Shown: positions 42,186 to 51,711, counted from the first letter of the stretch. The stretch: DNA of 64,000 nucleotides from Marivita sp030148515 (GCF_048006345.1 NZ_CP180351.1:682001-746000); one strand, 5' to 3'. The notes: generated by a model not told the origin, from the sequence alone. Program-made: numbers and translations.

Positions 42186-43736
42186 TCAGGCTTTCTTGTC
42201 GACCTCGGGCATCACCCCGTCAAGATTGACCCCGATCTGATCGCCGATCTTCTTCATTGCGGGCAGAGCCACCGCCATGTCGAGGATCGAGTCGATGGTC
42301 TGGCTGACAGGCGATGGGCTGCCGCCACCATCTGATTTGCCCAGACCTGTGACGTGGTTGATGTTGATGCCCCGGATTTTCTCGGCCGGTTTCACCATTT
42401 CGGCAAGGATCTTGGGCATCGCGTCCAACCGCGCCTTTTCCAGCTCCATCGACATAAGCTCTTTCGACCGGGTGTTCTCGGCCTTGATGCGCTCGGCTTC
42501 GGCTTCGGCCTCGGCGGTCTTGTAGACCTTCATGGACGCTGCTTCCTCGCGACGGATCACGCCCTTGGCCTTGGCGACTTCCTGATCGGCGACCGAGGTG
42601 ATCCGGGCGCGTTCGGCATTTGCTTCGGCATCCTGACGCGCCGCCATGAGGGCAAGCGCCTTGCGCCTTTCAGCTTCGGCCATTTCGCGCAGGGTCTGGA
42701 TTTCTTCCTCGGCCTTGACCAGTTGCGCACGTGCCAGTGTTGCCTCGGCACGGGCCTTGGATTCCTCCTCGCTCTTGGCGGCAGTCTGGATGACCTTCTC
42801 CTGCTCTGCGATTTCCAGCGCCCGGAGTTGCGCGATCTCGGCTTCGCGGATTTGCAACTCACGCTGGATCGAGGTGGCCTGAATTTCCTGCTCCATACGG
42901 ATGCGGGCCTGCGCAGCCTCGCGTTCCGCATCAGCCTTGCGACGGGCCACTTCAGTCAGTTGCGCGGCGAGCAGGGTCTCGATCTCCTGCGTCTGAGCGA
43001 TCTCGGCACGGCGTTCTTCAAGCTCGATTTCCAGGCGACGCTGGTTTGCCTCCACCTCAGCGCGACGGACGGCAACAGCCGTTTCGCCTTCAATTTCCGC
43101 GCGTTCTTTCTTGGATTTGGCGATCACCTCGGCCAGTTTGCGCATGCCCACAGCGTTGAAGGCGTTGTTTTCATCCAGCGAAGAAAACGGTGTCTGATCC
43201 AGCGCGGTCAGGGACACGCTGTCCAGTTGCAGCCCGTATTTCACCAGCGTGTCAGCCAGTGCTTCGTGGACTTGGCGCACAAAGTCCGAGCGGTTCTCGT
43301 GCAGTTCGTCCATCGTCATCTGCGCCGCGACCGACCGCAACGCGTCCACCATCATCCCGTCGATCAGCGATTTGAGCTGATCTGGCTGGAAGGTGCGTTT
43401 GCCCAGCGTCTGCGCAGCGCGCACAATGGCAGCCTCTTCGGGCAGAACCGAGGCGTAGAACTCCGCACCCACGTCAATGCGCATCCGGTCCTTGGTGATC
43501 AGCGCGCTGTCGCCCGCGCGGATCACTTCCATTCGGATCGTCTGCATGTTGACGCGGCTGATCTCGTGAAAGAAGGGAATGGCCAGAGTGCCTCCGTCGA
43601 TCACAACCTTCCGACCTCCGACCCCGGTGCGCACAAGGCTGATTTCATTGGTGGCGCGTTCATAAAACCACGCGGCCAGCACGACCACGACGGCGGCAAT
43701 GACCAGAAGCAGGATGATCCATCCAAGGGCTGTCAT
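42186..43736 (-). CDS. Flotillin/SPFH-family membrane protein
   Basis: A 516-residue flotillin. One N-terminal membrane anchor (about 5-25, GWIILLLVIAAVVVVLAAW), SPFH/band 7 domain (about 35-215) and a long charged coiled coil rich in AEAERRKA-type heptads (about 220-440). The C-terminal domain has KILAEMVKPAEKIRGINI, as in YqiK and YuaG. Flotillins form membrane rings or microdomains that organise transport and signalling complexes. The NfeD-type partner usually encoded beside them is absent. It is the last gene of an aldehyde dehydrogenase-Liv operon, only 23 bases after the previous gene, which is not its usual company. Confidence 0.88.
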   Translation of the reverse strand: MTALGWIILLLVIAAVVVVLAAWFYERATNEISLVRTGVGGRKVVIDGGTLAIPFFHEISRVNMQTIRMEVIRAGDSALITKDRMRIDVGAEFYASVLPEEAAIVRAAQTLGKRTFQPDQLKSLIDGMMVDALRSVAAQMTMDELHENRSDFVRQVHEALADTLVKYGLQLDSVSLTALDQTPFSSLDENNAFNAVGMRKLAEVIAKSKKERAEIEGETAVAVRRAEVEANQRRLEIELEERRAEIAQTQEIETLLAAQLTEVARRKADAEREAAQARIRMEQEIQATSIQRELQIREAEIAQLRALEIAEQEKVIQTAAKSEEESKARAEATLARAQLVKAEEEIQTLREMAEAERRKALALMAARQDAEANAERARITSVADQEVAKAKGVIRREEAASMKVYKTAEAEAEAERIKAENTRSKELMSMELEKARLDAMPKILAEMVKPAEKIRGININHVTGLGKSDGGGSPSPVSQTIDSILDMAVALPAMKKIGDQIGVNLDGVMPEVDKKA

Positions 43737-43759
43737 GTGTAATCCTCCCTAAACGCTGA

Positions 43760-45235
43760 TCAAAAGACCGGCGGGTAATGGCGACCACCGCGTTCGAGCG
43801 TGATCCACCGTAGTTCCGTAAACGCATCCAGCGACCAACGCCCGCCATAGCGGCCCACGCCCGACGCCTTGACCCCGCCGAACGGCACCTGCGGTTCGTC
43901 GTTGATGTTCTGATCGTTGACGTGGACCATCCCGGTCTCAAGCCGCCCGGCCATGCGCAGGGCGCGGCCTTCATTGGCGGTCCAGACCGCGGCGGTCAGG
44001 CCGTATTCGGTGTCGTTGTTCATCTCTATCGCCTCGTCCTCGGTGCGGAACGGGGCAACAACGACAACGGGGCCGAAGGTTTCATCGTGCCAGATGTCCA
44101 TGGACCGGTCGACATGGGTCAGCACGGTGGGTTCGACAAAATTCTCCCACGCGTTCCCGCCCAAAGCGAGATGCGCGCCTTTCGCCACGGCATCGTCGAT
44201 CAGCGTTTTCACACGGTGCGCCTGACGGGTGTTCACCAGTGGTCCGATCACGTTGGTCTTGTCGTTCACATGCCCGGTCTTGAGCTTGGCCGCGCGGGCG
44301 AGAAATTTCTGCATGAAGGGTTCATAGACACTTTCGTGCACCAGCAGCTTTTCCGTCGACATGCAAACCTGGCCTTGGTGCATGAAGCTGCCGAAATTGG
44401 CGGCCTCGGCGGCCTTTTCCAGATCGGCGTCTTCCAGCACGATCATCGAATCCTTGCCGCCCAGTTCGACGCAGCACTTCTTGAGATGCGCACCGCATTT
44501 GGCCGCGATGTGGCGACCCACGGCTGTAGACCCGGTGAATGATATGGCCTTGACCCGGTGGTCCTCGATCAGCGCGTCACCCACTTCGCCGACGCTTTCG
44601 CGCGAACAGGTGATGACGTTGAACACCCCTGCCGGAACGCCCGCTTCTTCAAGCACTTCAGCATGGAAAAGCCCGCCCGCATAAGGTGTGTCCTCGGACG
44701 GTTTCAGCACAACGCAATTGCCCGCAGCCAGTGCGGCTGCATAGCCGCGTGAGGTCAGGATGCCTGGCATGTTCCAAGGCGAGATCACGCCGACAACGCC
44801 CAAAGGCCAGCGGGTCGCCATCGACACCTTGCCATCAGCCGAGGGCAGGACTTCGCCGGTGGACTGGTAACAAAGCGATGCAGAGGTGCGGAAAATCTCG
44901 GCAACGAAGCCCGCCTCGAATACGCCTTTGCCGAACCAGCCGCCGCCTTCGTGCATCACGGCGTGGATGAAATCGTCCTTTCGGCTTTCCCAGACATCCG
45001 CGATGCGCAGCAGCATCTTGGCGCGGTCCTGAAAGCTGCGCCCCGACCATTCGGGGAAGGCGGATTGCGCGGCGGCAATCGCGCGGTCCATGTCAGCCGC
45101 GCTCCCATCGGGGATGCGGGCGAAGAGCGAATTGTCCGACGGGTTCAGATCATCAAACGTGCGGGCGGCAGGCACCCAGCTGCCTCCGATATAGAGGCCT
45201 CGGATGGTGGGCGCAGAGGAGGTCGAGTTGAGCAT
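43760..45235 (-). CDS. Aldehyde dehydrogenase family protein (second of three)
   Basis: A 491-residue aldehyde dehydrogenase similar in motif spacing to benzaldehyde/salicylaldehyde-type enzymes. Asn155 (SPWNMP), Glu257 (CVELGGKD) and Cys291 (HQGQVCMST) are in place. The C-terminus has the FGGVKASGVGRYGG motif seen in aromatic aldehyde dehydrogenases. It begins four bases after livF and precedes flotillin. With the other ALDH in the operon it suggests that the imported compound is, or gives, an aldehyde. Confidence 0.9.
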   Translation of the reverse strand: MLNSTSSAPTIRGLYIGGSWVPAARTFDDLNPSDNSLFARIPDGSAADMDRAIAAAQSAFPEWSGRSFQDRAKMLLRIADVWESRKDDFIHAVMHEGGGWFGKGVFEAGFVAEIFRTSASLCYQSTGEVLPSADGKVSMATRWPLGVVGVISPWNMPGILTSRGYAAALAAGNCVVLKPSEDTPYAGGLFHAEVLEEAGVPAGVFNVITCSRESVGEVGDALIEDHRVKAISFTGSTAVGRHIAAKCGAHLKKCCVELGGKDSMIVLEDADLEKAAEAANFGSFMHQGQVCMSTEKLLVHESVYEPFMQKFLARAAKLKTGHVNDKTNVIGPLVNTRQAHRVKTLIDDAVAKGAHLALGGNAWENFVEPTVLTHVDRSMDIWHDETFGPVVVVAPFRTEDEAIEMNNDTEYGLTAAVWTANEGRALRMAGRLETGMVHVNDQNINDEPQVPFGGVKASGVGRYGGRWSLDAFTELRWITLERGGRHYPPVF

Positions 45236-45239
45236 GGCG

Positions 45240-46400
45240 TTATCTCCTTGGCTTGTAGGTTTCAGCGCGGCGGGCCGCCGCTTCGATGTCTTCGATCATG
45301 GCGCGCAACCGGTCCGACGAGGACTTGAAGTCGGGGATGGAGGGCTGCGCTGGTCGTGTGATTTGGGGTGCCGCAGGCGGTGGCACGGGCGCACGCGGTG
45401 CCGGCGCGGCTCCGTTGCGGCGCGAAGCACTGGCGCTGGCCTTGGCCACCAGATCTGCGATGTTCGGCGCATTGGGCTTGGGGGCTGGGGTCGCGACGTT
45501 GGCCACCGATTTAGGTTGCGGCGCAGGTGCAGCGGGTTTGGCTGCCGGAGTAGGTCGCGTTGGTGCGCCGACCGATTTCATCGCTGCCGCGGCAATGTCG
45601 CTTGGCTTTGGCCCCGCCGCAGGGCGCGGGCTGACTGGTTTTGGCATCGAAGCCGGGGCAGGGCGCTTGGCCCCGGTCGCGGTTCCGCTGCCGCCGAGAT
45701 AGGCTTTCTGCACCGCCGGGTCATTTGCCAGCCGCTCTGCATCATCCTCGTGCACGATATTTCCGTTCTCCAAGAGGTATCCCCGATCCGCGATGCGCAG
45801 GCTTTGCTTGGCGTTCTGTTCGACCAGCAGGATGCCCAGGCCCGCCTGTTTCACCACGCGCAGGCTTTCGAACAGGTCCTTGCAAAGCAGCGGCGACAGC
45901 CCAAGTGAGGGCTCGTCCAGCGCAAGGATCGACGGGTTCGACATCATCGCGCGGCCGATGGCGACCATCTGCTGTTCGCCACCCGACATGGTGCGTACGG
46001 TCTGCTTGCGACGTTCACCCAGCTTCGGGAACAACGACAGCACCCGTTGCAGGTTGCCCGCCTCGTCATCCCGCGCCCGTTCGGCATAGGCGCCAAGCGT
46101 CAGGTTTTCCTCGACTGTCAGATCGCCAAACACGCCACGTCCTTCGGGCACCAGTGCGATCCCGGCCTCGACGATCTTGTGCGGTTTCTCCCCGACCAAT
46201 TGCACGCTTTCGAGGGTCACATCCCCCGCGACATGGCCTTCGCAAATCCCGCAGATCGCTTTGAGCAGCGTCGATTTCCCGGCGCCGTTGGCGCCCAGTA
46301 TGACGACGATCTCGCCCTTGCCGACACGCAGCGATGCGCCGTCCAAGGCGCGGTGCTTGCCGTAGCTGACGGACAGGTTACGCACCTCAAGCATCATCAT
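45240..46400 (-). CDS. livF: Liv-type ABC transporter ATPase (LivF) with long Pro/Ala-rich C-terminal tail
   Basis: A 386-residue protein. Residues about 1-237 are an ordinary LivF ATPase: Walker A GANGAGKST (36-44), signature MSGGEQQ (138-144), Walker B ILALDEP. After YLGG the sequence goes on for about 149 residues of low-complexity Pro/Ala/Lys (for example KPAAPAPQPKSVANVATPAP), ending in a short charged helix (SSDRLRAMIEDIEAAARRA). LivF is normally about 235 residues, so this tail is unusual; it may tether the ATPase or reach another protein. No frameshift is needed. Start at the first of three ATGs, overlapping livG. Confidence 0.9.
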   Translation of the reverse strand: MMMLEVRNLSVSYGKHRALDGASLRVGKGEIVVILGANGAGKSTLLKAICGICEGHVAGDVTLESVQLVGEKPHKIVEAGIALVPEGRGVFGDLTVEENLTLGAYAERARDDEAGNLQRVLSLFPKLGERRKQTVRTMSGGEQQMVAIGRAMMSNPSILALDEPSLGLSPLLCKDLFESLRVVKQAGLGILLVEQNAKQSLRIADRGYLLENGNIVHEDDAERLANDPAVQKAYLGGSGTATGAKRPAPASMPKPVSPRPAAGPKPSDIAAAAMKSVGAPTRPTPAAKPAAPAPQPKSVANVATPAPKPNAPNIADLVAKASASASRRNGAAPAPRAPVPPPAAPQITRPAQPSIPDFKSSSDRLRAMIEDIEAAARRAETYKPRR

Positions 46401-47124
46401 CCCCCAGATAGGCGCGGATCACTTCGGGGTCGGACAGCACCTGTTCGGGCGTGCCTTCGGCGATCTTGGTGCCGGTGGACATGACCACGCAGCGATCACA
46501 CAGCGACCGGATCGCGTCCATCACATGCTCGACCAGAATGATCGTGCGTCCTTCGTCGCGCAGCCGTTTGATCAGCGCGATGCCTTCCTCAAGCTCGGTC
46601 GGGTTCAGCCCCGCCAGCCATTCGTCGAGCAGCAAAACCTTGGGTTCCGAGGCCAGCACGCGGGCCAGTTCGACACGCTTGGTGTCGATATAGGTCAGCT
46701 CGCCGACATGGGCGTTTGCCCTGCGGTCCAGCCCTACCAGCGCCAGCATCCGCATTGCATGCGCGTCCGCCTCGGCCCCCCAGCGGCGGCGATGGCCGAA
46801 CACGGCACCCGCACGTACGTTTTCCAGAACCGTCATCGACGGCAGCAGGCGCACGAGTTGGAATGTCCGGGCAATGCCACGGCGGGCAATATCCGCAGCG
46901 GAAAGGTGCGAAATCGGCGTCCCACGCAGGGAAATCGTGCCCTCGGTCGGCTTCAACGCGCCCGAGATTAGGTTCAGCGTAGTGGATTTGCCCGACCCGT
47001 TGGGGCCGATCAGACCCAGCACCTCGTGCTCGGTCACGTCGAAATCCATGTCGTTGACGGCGACAAGCCCACCAAAGCGTTTGGTGGCCCCGCGCAGGGA
47101 AAGAACGGTGGCTCCGGTTGTCAT
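46387..47124 (-). CDS. livG: Liv-type ABC transporter ATPase (LivG)
   Basis: A 245-residue ATPase with Walker A GPNGSGKST, the Q-loop RTFQLVRLLP, and the LivG-typical YIDTKRVELARVLA segment where the LSGG signature is replaced by LTYID. The Walker B is VLLLDEW, with Trp after the Glu rather than Pro. The altered signature and Walker B recur in some LivG subfamilies. The ATG at 47124 overlaps the livM stop; the longer frame adds an unrelated leader. It pairs with LivF to power import. Confidence 0.9.
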   Translation of the reverse strand: MTTGATVLSLRGATKRFGGLVAVNDMDFDVTEHEVLGLIGPNGSGKSTTLNLISGALKPTEGTISLRGTPISHLSAADIARRGIARTFQLVRLLPSMTVLENVRAGAVFGHRRRWGAEADAHAMRMLALVGLDRRANAHVGELTYIDTKRVELARVLASEPKVLLLDEWLAGLNPTELEEGIALIKRLRDEGRTIILVEHVMDAIRSLCDRCVVMSTGTKIAEGTPEQVLSDPEVIRAYLGDDDA

Positions 47125-48056
47125 GCAAACGCCTCCCGTTCCCGCAATTTCCGCTTGCCGCTTTCGATCAGGCCGACAAACCCGCGTGGCAGCAGGTAGA
47201 CGATGACCAGAAAGCTGAGGCCCAGAAGCAGCGTCGTCTGGTTCGGGAAGCTGGCGGAAATCGCCTCCCACAGCAGGGTGAATGGGATCACGCCGACCAG
47301 CGGCCCCCACAACCGACCTGTGCCACCGAGCAGCGCCATGATCACCACAAGGAAGGACAGCATCGGGGTAAACGCCAGCGCCGGTTCGATGTAGATGTAA
47401 CGTGGTGCCAGCATGGACCCGACCACTGCTGCGGTGGCTCCGGACACCATGAACAGCAGGATCTTCGCCCGCGACGTGTTGATGCCGGAATGGCGCGCCA
47501 CCTCTTCATCATCCCCGATGATGCGCAGGGCAAAGCCAAGGCGCGACCGTCCGATGGCCCAGCCGGTCAGATAGACAATCGCGGCCAGGACCAGCAGTTG
47601 CCAGTAGATACGCACTTCAGTGATGTCGGTCAGAACGTAGAGGCCTTTTTGGCCCGACACGTTCTGCCCCCATGTCACCACCTGCCGCACCAGTTCGGCC
47701 AGACCCAGCGTGAAGATCACGAAATAGACGCCGGACAGGCGCAGAGTCGCCAAGCCGACCAGCACTGCCAGCACCGCGCCAAGGACGGCGGCGATGGGCA
47801 GCGTCACCCAATAGTTCAGCCCATTCTCGATCCCGATGGCGGTGGTGTAGGTGCCAAGCCCGAAGAACGCTGCAGTGGCGAGCGAGATGTAATGAGTCGG
47901 GCCAGAGAAGAGCGCCCAGCTTGTCGCCAGAACGGCATACATCGCGATGGTGATGCCGATGGACAGCATATACGCGTCGCCGGTCAGCGGCAGACAGGCG
48001 GCAACCGCCAGCAAAACCGCCGAAAGCGTTATGGATTGCCAGTCGCGCTTGGTCAT
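47121..48056 (-). CDS. livM: Liv-type ABC transporter permease (LivM)
   Basis: A 311-residue inner-membrane permease with about nine segments and the cytoplasmic EAA-like loop (ARHSGINTSRAKILLFMVSG). GGTGRLWGPLVGVIPFTLLWE is the typical LivM C-terminal block. Overlaps with livG and livH (four bases each) mark a tight operon. Confidence 0.92.
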   Translation of the reverse strand: MTKRDWQSITLSAVLLAVAACLPLTGDAYMLSIGITIAMYAVLATSWALFSGPTHYISLATAAFFGLGTYTTAIGIENGLNYWVTLPIAAVLGAVLAVLVGLATLRLSGVYFVIFTLGLAELVRQVVTWGQNVSGQKGLYVLTDITEVRIYWQLLVLAAIVYLTGWAIGRSRLGFALRIIGDDEEVARHSGINTSRAKILLFMVSGATAAVVGSMLAPRYIYIEPALAFTPMLSFLVVIMALLGGTGRLWGPLVGVIPFTLLWEAISASFPNQTTLLLGLSFLVIVYLLPRGFVGLIESGKRKLREREAFA

Positions 48057-48919
48057 GTCGTGCGCCTCCCGAACAGGCCCTGCGGACGGAAGAGCAGGAT
48101 GAGGACAAAGAGCAGATAGGCTGCGGCCAGTGTCAGACCGGGGTCGATCAACGTGGCCACGAATGTCTCCAGGATACCCAGCAACAGCGCCGCCACGATG
48201 GTGCCGCGTACGTCACCGACGCCGCCCATGATCACAATGACAAGCGCCTTGAGCGTGAAGAGCACGCCGGTCGACGCATCGAGCGTCAGGAAGGTGGAAA
48301 TGAGCGCGCCACCCACAGCCGTGACAGCACCGCCAAGCGCAAAGGCCAGCGCGGACAGTTTAGGCACGTCGATACCCACCAGACGCGCGCTTTTCGGATC
48401 AACCGCGATGGCACGGATCGACATGCCTGCGCGGGTGCGGTTCAGCCAAAGCCAAAGCCCGCCGCAGATGATCACCGCCGCCACCGCTGCGGTCACGCGG
48501 TTCAGCGCGTAGGTGTCTCCGATCAGGGTGATGGGCCGGGCGAGATAGGAATACGAGAAATAGTCACCGCCAAACAGCGCCAGCATGATGCCGACCGATA
48601 CGAAGGCGAGGCCAAAGGTGGTCAGGATCGCGTCGACCTCAAGCTGACCATGCGACTTGGCGCGTTTCACCAGTGGGCGGAGCATCACGACATAGATCAG
48701 CCAGTTCAACCCAAAGGCCAAGGGCGCCACGATAAAGATCGTCAACAGCGGGCTGACCTGTGCCGCCGTGTAAAACCAGAAGGCCGCAAAGCCACCCGCC
48801 ACAAGGAATTCCCCATTGGCTAGGTTCATGATCCTTGCCATGCCATATTGCAGGTTCAGCCCCATCGCGATCAGCGCGTAGGTGCCGCCCAGCAAAAGCC
48901 CTGTGATCAGAATATCCAT
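48053..48919 (-). CDS. livH: Liv-type ABC transporter permease (LivH)
   Basis: A 288-residue permease with eight segments; GLLLGGTYALIAMGLNLQYG and LANGEFLVAGGFAAF open it and IMGGVGDVRGTIVAALLLGI closes it, as in LivH. It forms a heterodimer with LivM. It lies 54 bases after the binding-protein gene. Confidence 0.92.
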   Translation of the reverse strand: MDILITGLLLGGTYALIAMGLNLQYGMARIMNLANGEFLVAGGFAAFWFYTAAQVSPLLTIFIVAPLAFGLNWLIYVVMLRPLVKRAKSHGQLEVDAILTTFGLAFVSVGIMLALFGGDYFSYSYLARPITLIGDTYALNRVTAAVAAVIICGGLWLWLNRTRAGMSIRAIAVDPKSARLVGIDVPKLSALAFALGGAVTAVGGALISTFLTLDASTGVLFTLKALVIVIMGGVGDVRGTIVAALLLGILETFVATLIDPGLTLAAAYLLFVLILLFRPQGLFGRRTT

Positions 48920-48973
48920 GTGGTCTCCGGGTTAGGTGTGGATGGCCCCGGACCTGCCGGGGCCAACGCGGGA

Positions 48974-50176
48974 TTATTCCCAGCCAGTCTTTGGCATTGC
49001 GGGAACGGCGCCGTCGCGACCGGTCGAGGCCACGCCTTTGAACACGCCGCCCTGCCACTGGCCCACGGTCCAGTACTCGGCGTTCGAGTTGTTCTCGTCC
49101 CATGTGATCGGGCCGATGATCGTGTCGAAGTCGTTGTTGGCGATGTATTCCGCCACAGCCGCCTTGTCCGTGGTGCCAGCGCCTTCGATGGCCTGTTGCA
49201 GGATCTGGAACGACGCGTATGCCGGGGCCGAGGCCCAGAAGTCCGGCTTAGCACCGGTCACAGCCTCGTGCCGTGCGGCGTAATCCTTGAACGCGTCGCC
49301 ATCGGCAAATACGCCACCGGCACCCAGCACGCCCTCAGCGGCGGCACCGAACCGTGCACCGTAGGACGGGAATGCGGTGGCCACGGCTGTGTAGAACGCC
49401 TTGGGCGCGAGACCCGCGATCTGCGCCTGTTCGGTCAGGCCGAACGTGTCAGGCGGGTAGGACCAGGCAACAAACGCATCGGGGTTCGAATCCCGTGCAC
49501 CATTGATGACCGGGGACAAATCCTGTGTGCCCAGCGGATAGGAGGAGTCGTAGACAATCTCGAACCCGGCAGCCTCGAATTGCGGACGGGCTGCTTCGGC
49601 CAGTTCGATGCCGAATGCGTCCGCCACGTTGACCATGGCGACCGAGTTGCCGATCTCTCCGGCGTCGCGCATCTGGGTCAAAACGTCAACGACGCCACCC
49701 GCAAGGCCGGTCGCGCCGCCCAGCAGGAAATACATGTTCGGGAATTTGCCGGACAGGTCTGCAATCTGGTCGGAAATCGCTGTGTGCGTGACCATCGGAT
49801 AGCCATAGCGTTCAAAGATGGGGGCCGCCGCAATGTTCAGGCCGGTCCCATAAGGTGCGAGGATGAAATCCGCCTCGTCCTGCGTTGCCAGTCGCTGCAC
49901 TGCCTTGATGGTCTCACCCGGGTTGGTCTGGTCATCGTATTCGATGATCTCGACCATCATCTTGGTGCCGCCGACGTCGATGCCACCGGCTTCGTTCACG
50001 TCATGTGCCCAAAGCTGCACGTTCGGCCAGAACGTGACCGCACCACCACCGGCCAGCGGGCCGGTCTTGGGGCCAACCGCGCCGATCTTGAGCGTCTCTT
50101 GTGCGGCAAGCGGGCCGCTCAATGCGGTGGCAACGGTCAGGGCCGCGGCCAATCCGAATAGGTTTCTGCGTTTCAT
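48974..50176 (-). CDS. Liv-type ABC transporter substrate-binding protein
   Basis: A 400-residue periplasmic protein with a Sec signal (KRRNLFGLAAALTVATALSGPLAAQ, cleavage after AAQ or LAA). The mature part follows the type I LivJ fold (KIGAVGPKTGPLAGGGA; VDVGGTKMMVEIIEYDDQTNP). The binding proteins of this group carry branched-chain amino acids but also aromatic acids, amides and urea. Its place between aldehyde dehydrogenase genes points to a non-amino-acid ligand such as an aromatic acid or aldehyde precursor; this is inference. Confidence 0.88.
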   Translation of the reverse strand: MKRRNLFGLAAALTVATALSGPLAAQETLKIGAVGPKTGPLAGGGAVTFWPNVQLWAHDVNEAGGIDVGGTKMMVEIIEYDDQTNPGETIKAVQRLATQDEADFILAPYGTGLNIAAAPIFERYGYPMVTHTAISDQIADLSGKFPNMYFLLGGATGLAGGVVDVLTQMRDAGEIGNSVAMVNVADAFGIELAEAARPQFEAAGFEIVYDSSYPLGTQDLSPVINGARDSNPDAFVAWSYPPDTFGLTEQAQIAGLAPKAFYTAVATAFPSYGARFGAAAEGVLGAGGVFADGDAFKDYAARHEAVTGAKPDFWASAPAYASFQILQQAIEGAGTTDKAAVAEYIANNDFDTIIGPITWDENNSNAEYWTVGQWQGGVFKGVASTGRDGAVPAMPKTGWE

Positions 50177-50189
50177 GTGTCGTCCTCCC

Positions 50190-51680
50190 TTATTGGTTGT
50201 TGGTTTTGCCCTCGGGCGAGGGCTGGTCGTGAATGGCGATCCATTGGCATTCGGTGAATTCGGTCACCGCATCGCGCCCGCCAAAGCGGCCATAGCCTGA
50301 CGCTTTGACGCCGCCGAAGGGTAGGCGCGGGTTGTCATAGACAGTCGAGCCGTTGACATGGCCGATCCCGGTTTCGATCTGGCAGAGCATGTCCTGCGCC
50401 GCAGCCGTGTCGCGGCTGAAGACCGATGCCACTAGGCCGAAATCCGTGTCATTGGCGATGGCCAGCGCTTCTTCTGCATCCCCCACACGGATCACACCGG
50501 TCACGGGGCCGAACGCCTCTTCGTCGTAAAGCATCATGCCCGGTGCAACCCGGTCCAGCACCGCAGGCTGCAAGCCGCCACCTGACAGTTCGCCGCCGGT
50601 GACCAGAACCGCGCCCTTGGACACCGCATCGTCGATCATCGCCCGCACCCGCACCGCCGCCGCCGGGCTGATCAGTGCACCCAAGGGGCTGGCCTGACCG
50701 GGTTCAAAGCGCAGCGCCTCGGCCTCTTGCGCCAAGCGTGCGACCAGAGCGTCCGCAACCGACGTGTCTGCGATCACCCGTTCTGTCGACATGCAGATCT
50801 GGCCTTGGTTGAAGAAGCTGCCATGGGCGATGGCGCGAGCGGCAAGGTCGATGTCGGCATCTGCCAGAACCACCGCCGTGCCCTTACCGGACAGTTCCAG
50901 CAAGCACGGCTTGAGGTGCTTGGCCGCACTCATCGCGATTTCGCGCCCGACGCGGGTTGAGCCGGTGAAATTCACACGCCGCACAGCCGGGTGGGCGATC
51001 AACGCATCCACCACTTCTTCGGCGTGGTCTGGCGCATTGGTGATGTAGTTCAAGACCCCATCCGGAAGCCCGGCATTGCAGATCGTTTCCGCGACCCATT
51101 CATGCGTCTTGGGGCAAAGTTCCGAGCCCTTTAGCACAACCGTGTTGCCGCAGGCCAAGGGCGCGGCCACGGCACGGGTGGCCAATGTGACTGCCGCATT
51201 CCACGGCGCGATACCGAGGACCACACCAGCCGGTCTGCGCCGCAGGAAATGGCCCTCCACAGGGCTTTCCGTATTGTCGAGGATCTCGGCCAGATCGGAT
51301 GTCTGGCGCAGCATCGCCGCGGCCAGCCCAACGTTGAAGCGCACCCAATCCGGCGACGATCCCACTTCGGCGCAGGAAATCTCGACCACCTCGTCCGCAT
51401 GCGCCTCAAGCGCGTCGGCGGCCGTTTGCAAGAGACCAATCCGGTCGCGCACAGGCGTCGCTGCCCAATCGGCAAAGGCACTGGCCGCAGCAACGGCGGC
51501 CGCGCGTGCTTCGGCCGCGCGTCCGGCGGCGGCGCGGGTGACCACAGCGTCTGAAACGGGGTCGCGTCGTTCGAACGCAACCACCGGATCAGGCGCGATG
51601 TGTCGCCCGGCAATTATCAAGCGGGTTTCGTACAGGTGCTCCTCCCCAGGCTCACTGAACGGGCCGTCTCCCCACGGCAT
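50190..51680 (-). CDS. Aldehyde dehydrogenase family protein (third of three)
   Basis: A 496-residue aldehyde dehydrogenase of the salicylaldehyde/vanillin dehydrogenase type. Asn161 (IAPWNAA), Glu262 and Cys296 (NQGQICMST) are present. The usual ELGGK is ELSGK here, a single Gly-to-Ser change next to the catalytic glutamate. It is the first gene of the Liv operon and directly faces a divergent AraC regulator. The ATG at 51680 is far upstream of the domain (about residue 20) but no nearer start is better supported. Confidence 0.9.
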   Translation of the reverse strand: MPWGDGPFSEPGEEHLYETRLIIAGRHIAPDPVVAFERRDPVSDAVVTRAAAGRAAEARAAAVAAASAFADWAATPVRDRIGLLQTAADALEAHADEVVEISCAEVGSSPDWVRFNVGLAAAMLRQTSDLAEILDNTESPVEGHFLRRRPAGVVLGIAPWNAAVTLATRAVAAPLACGNTVVLKGSELCPKTHEWVAETICNAGLPDGVLNYITNAPDHAEEVVDALIAHPAVRRVNFTGSTRVGREIAMSAAKHLKPCLLELSGKGTAVVLADADIDLAARAIAHGSFFNQGQICMSTERVIADTSVADALVARLAQEAEALRFEPGQASPLGALISPAAAVRVRAMIDDAVSKGAVLVTGGELSGGGLQPAVLDRVAPGMMLYDEEAFGPVTGVIRVGDAEEALAIANDTDFGLVASVFSRDTAAAQDMLCQIETGIGHVNGSTVYDNPRLPFGGVKASGYGRFGGRDAVTEFTECQWIAIHDQPSPEGKTNNQ

Positions 51681-51711
51681 ATCTCTAAAATCGTGCTGAC
51701 TTGCGCAGAGT

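Noticed and set aside
42354..43742. A 462-codon open frame antisense to the flotillin gene
   Set aside because: Leu/Phe/His-rich shadow of the coiled-coil codons; the opposite strand has a clear flotillin.
49484..49495. GGTTCGAATCCC, identical to part of the tRNA-Ser T-arm, as a possible attachment-site repeat
   Set aside because: It lies inside the conserved coding sequence of the Liv binding protein, is only 12 bases, and has no integrase nearby.
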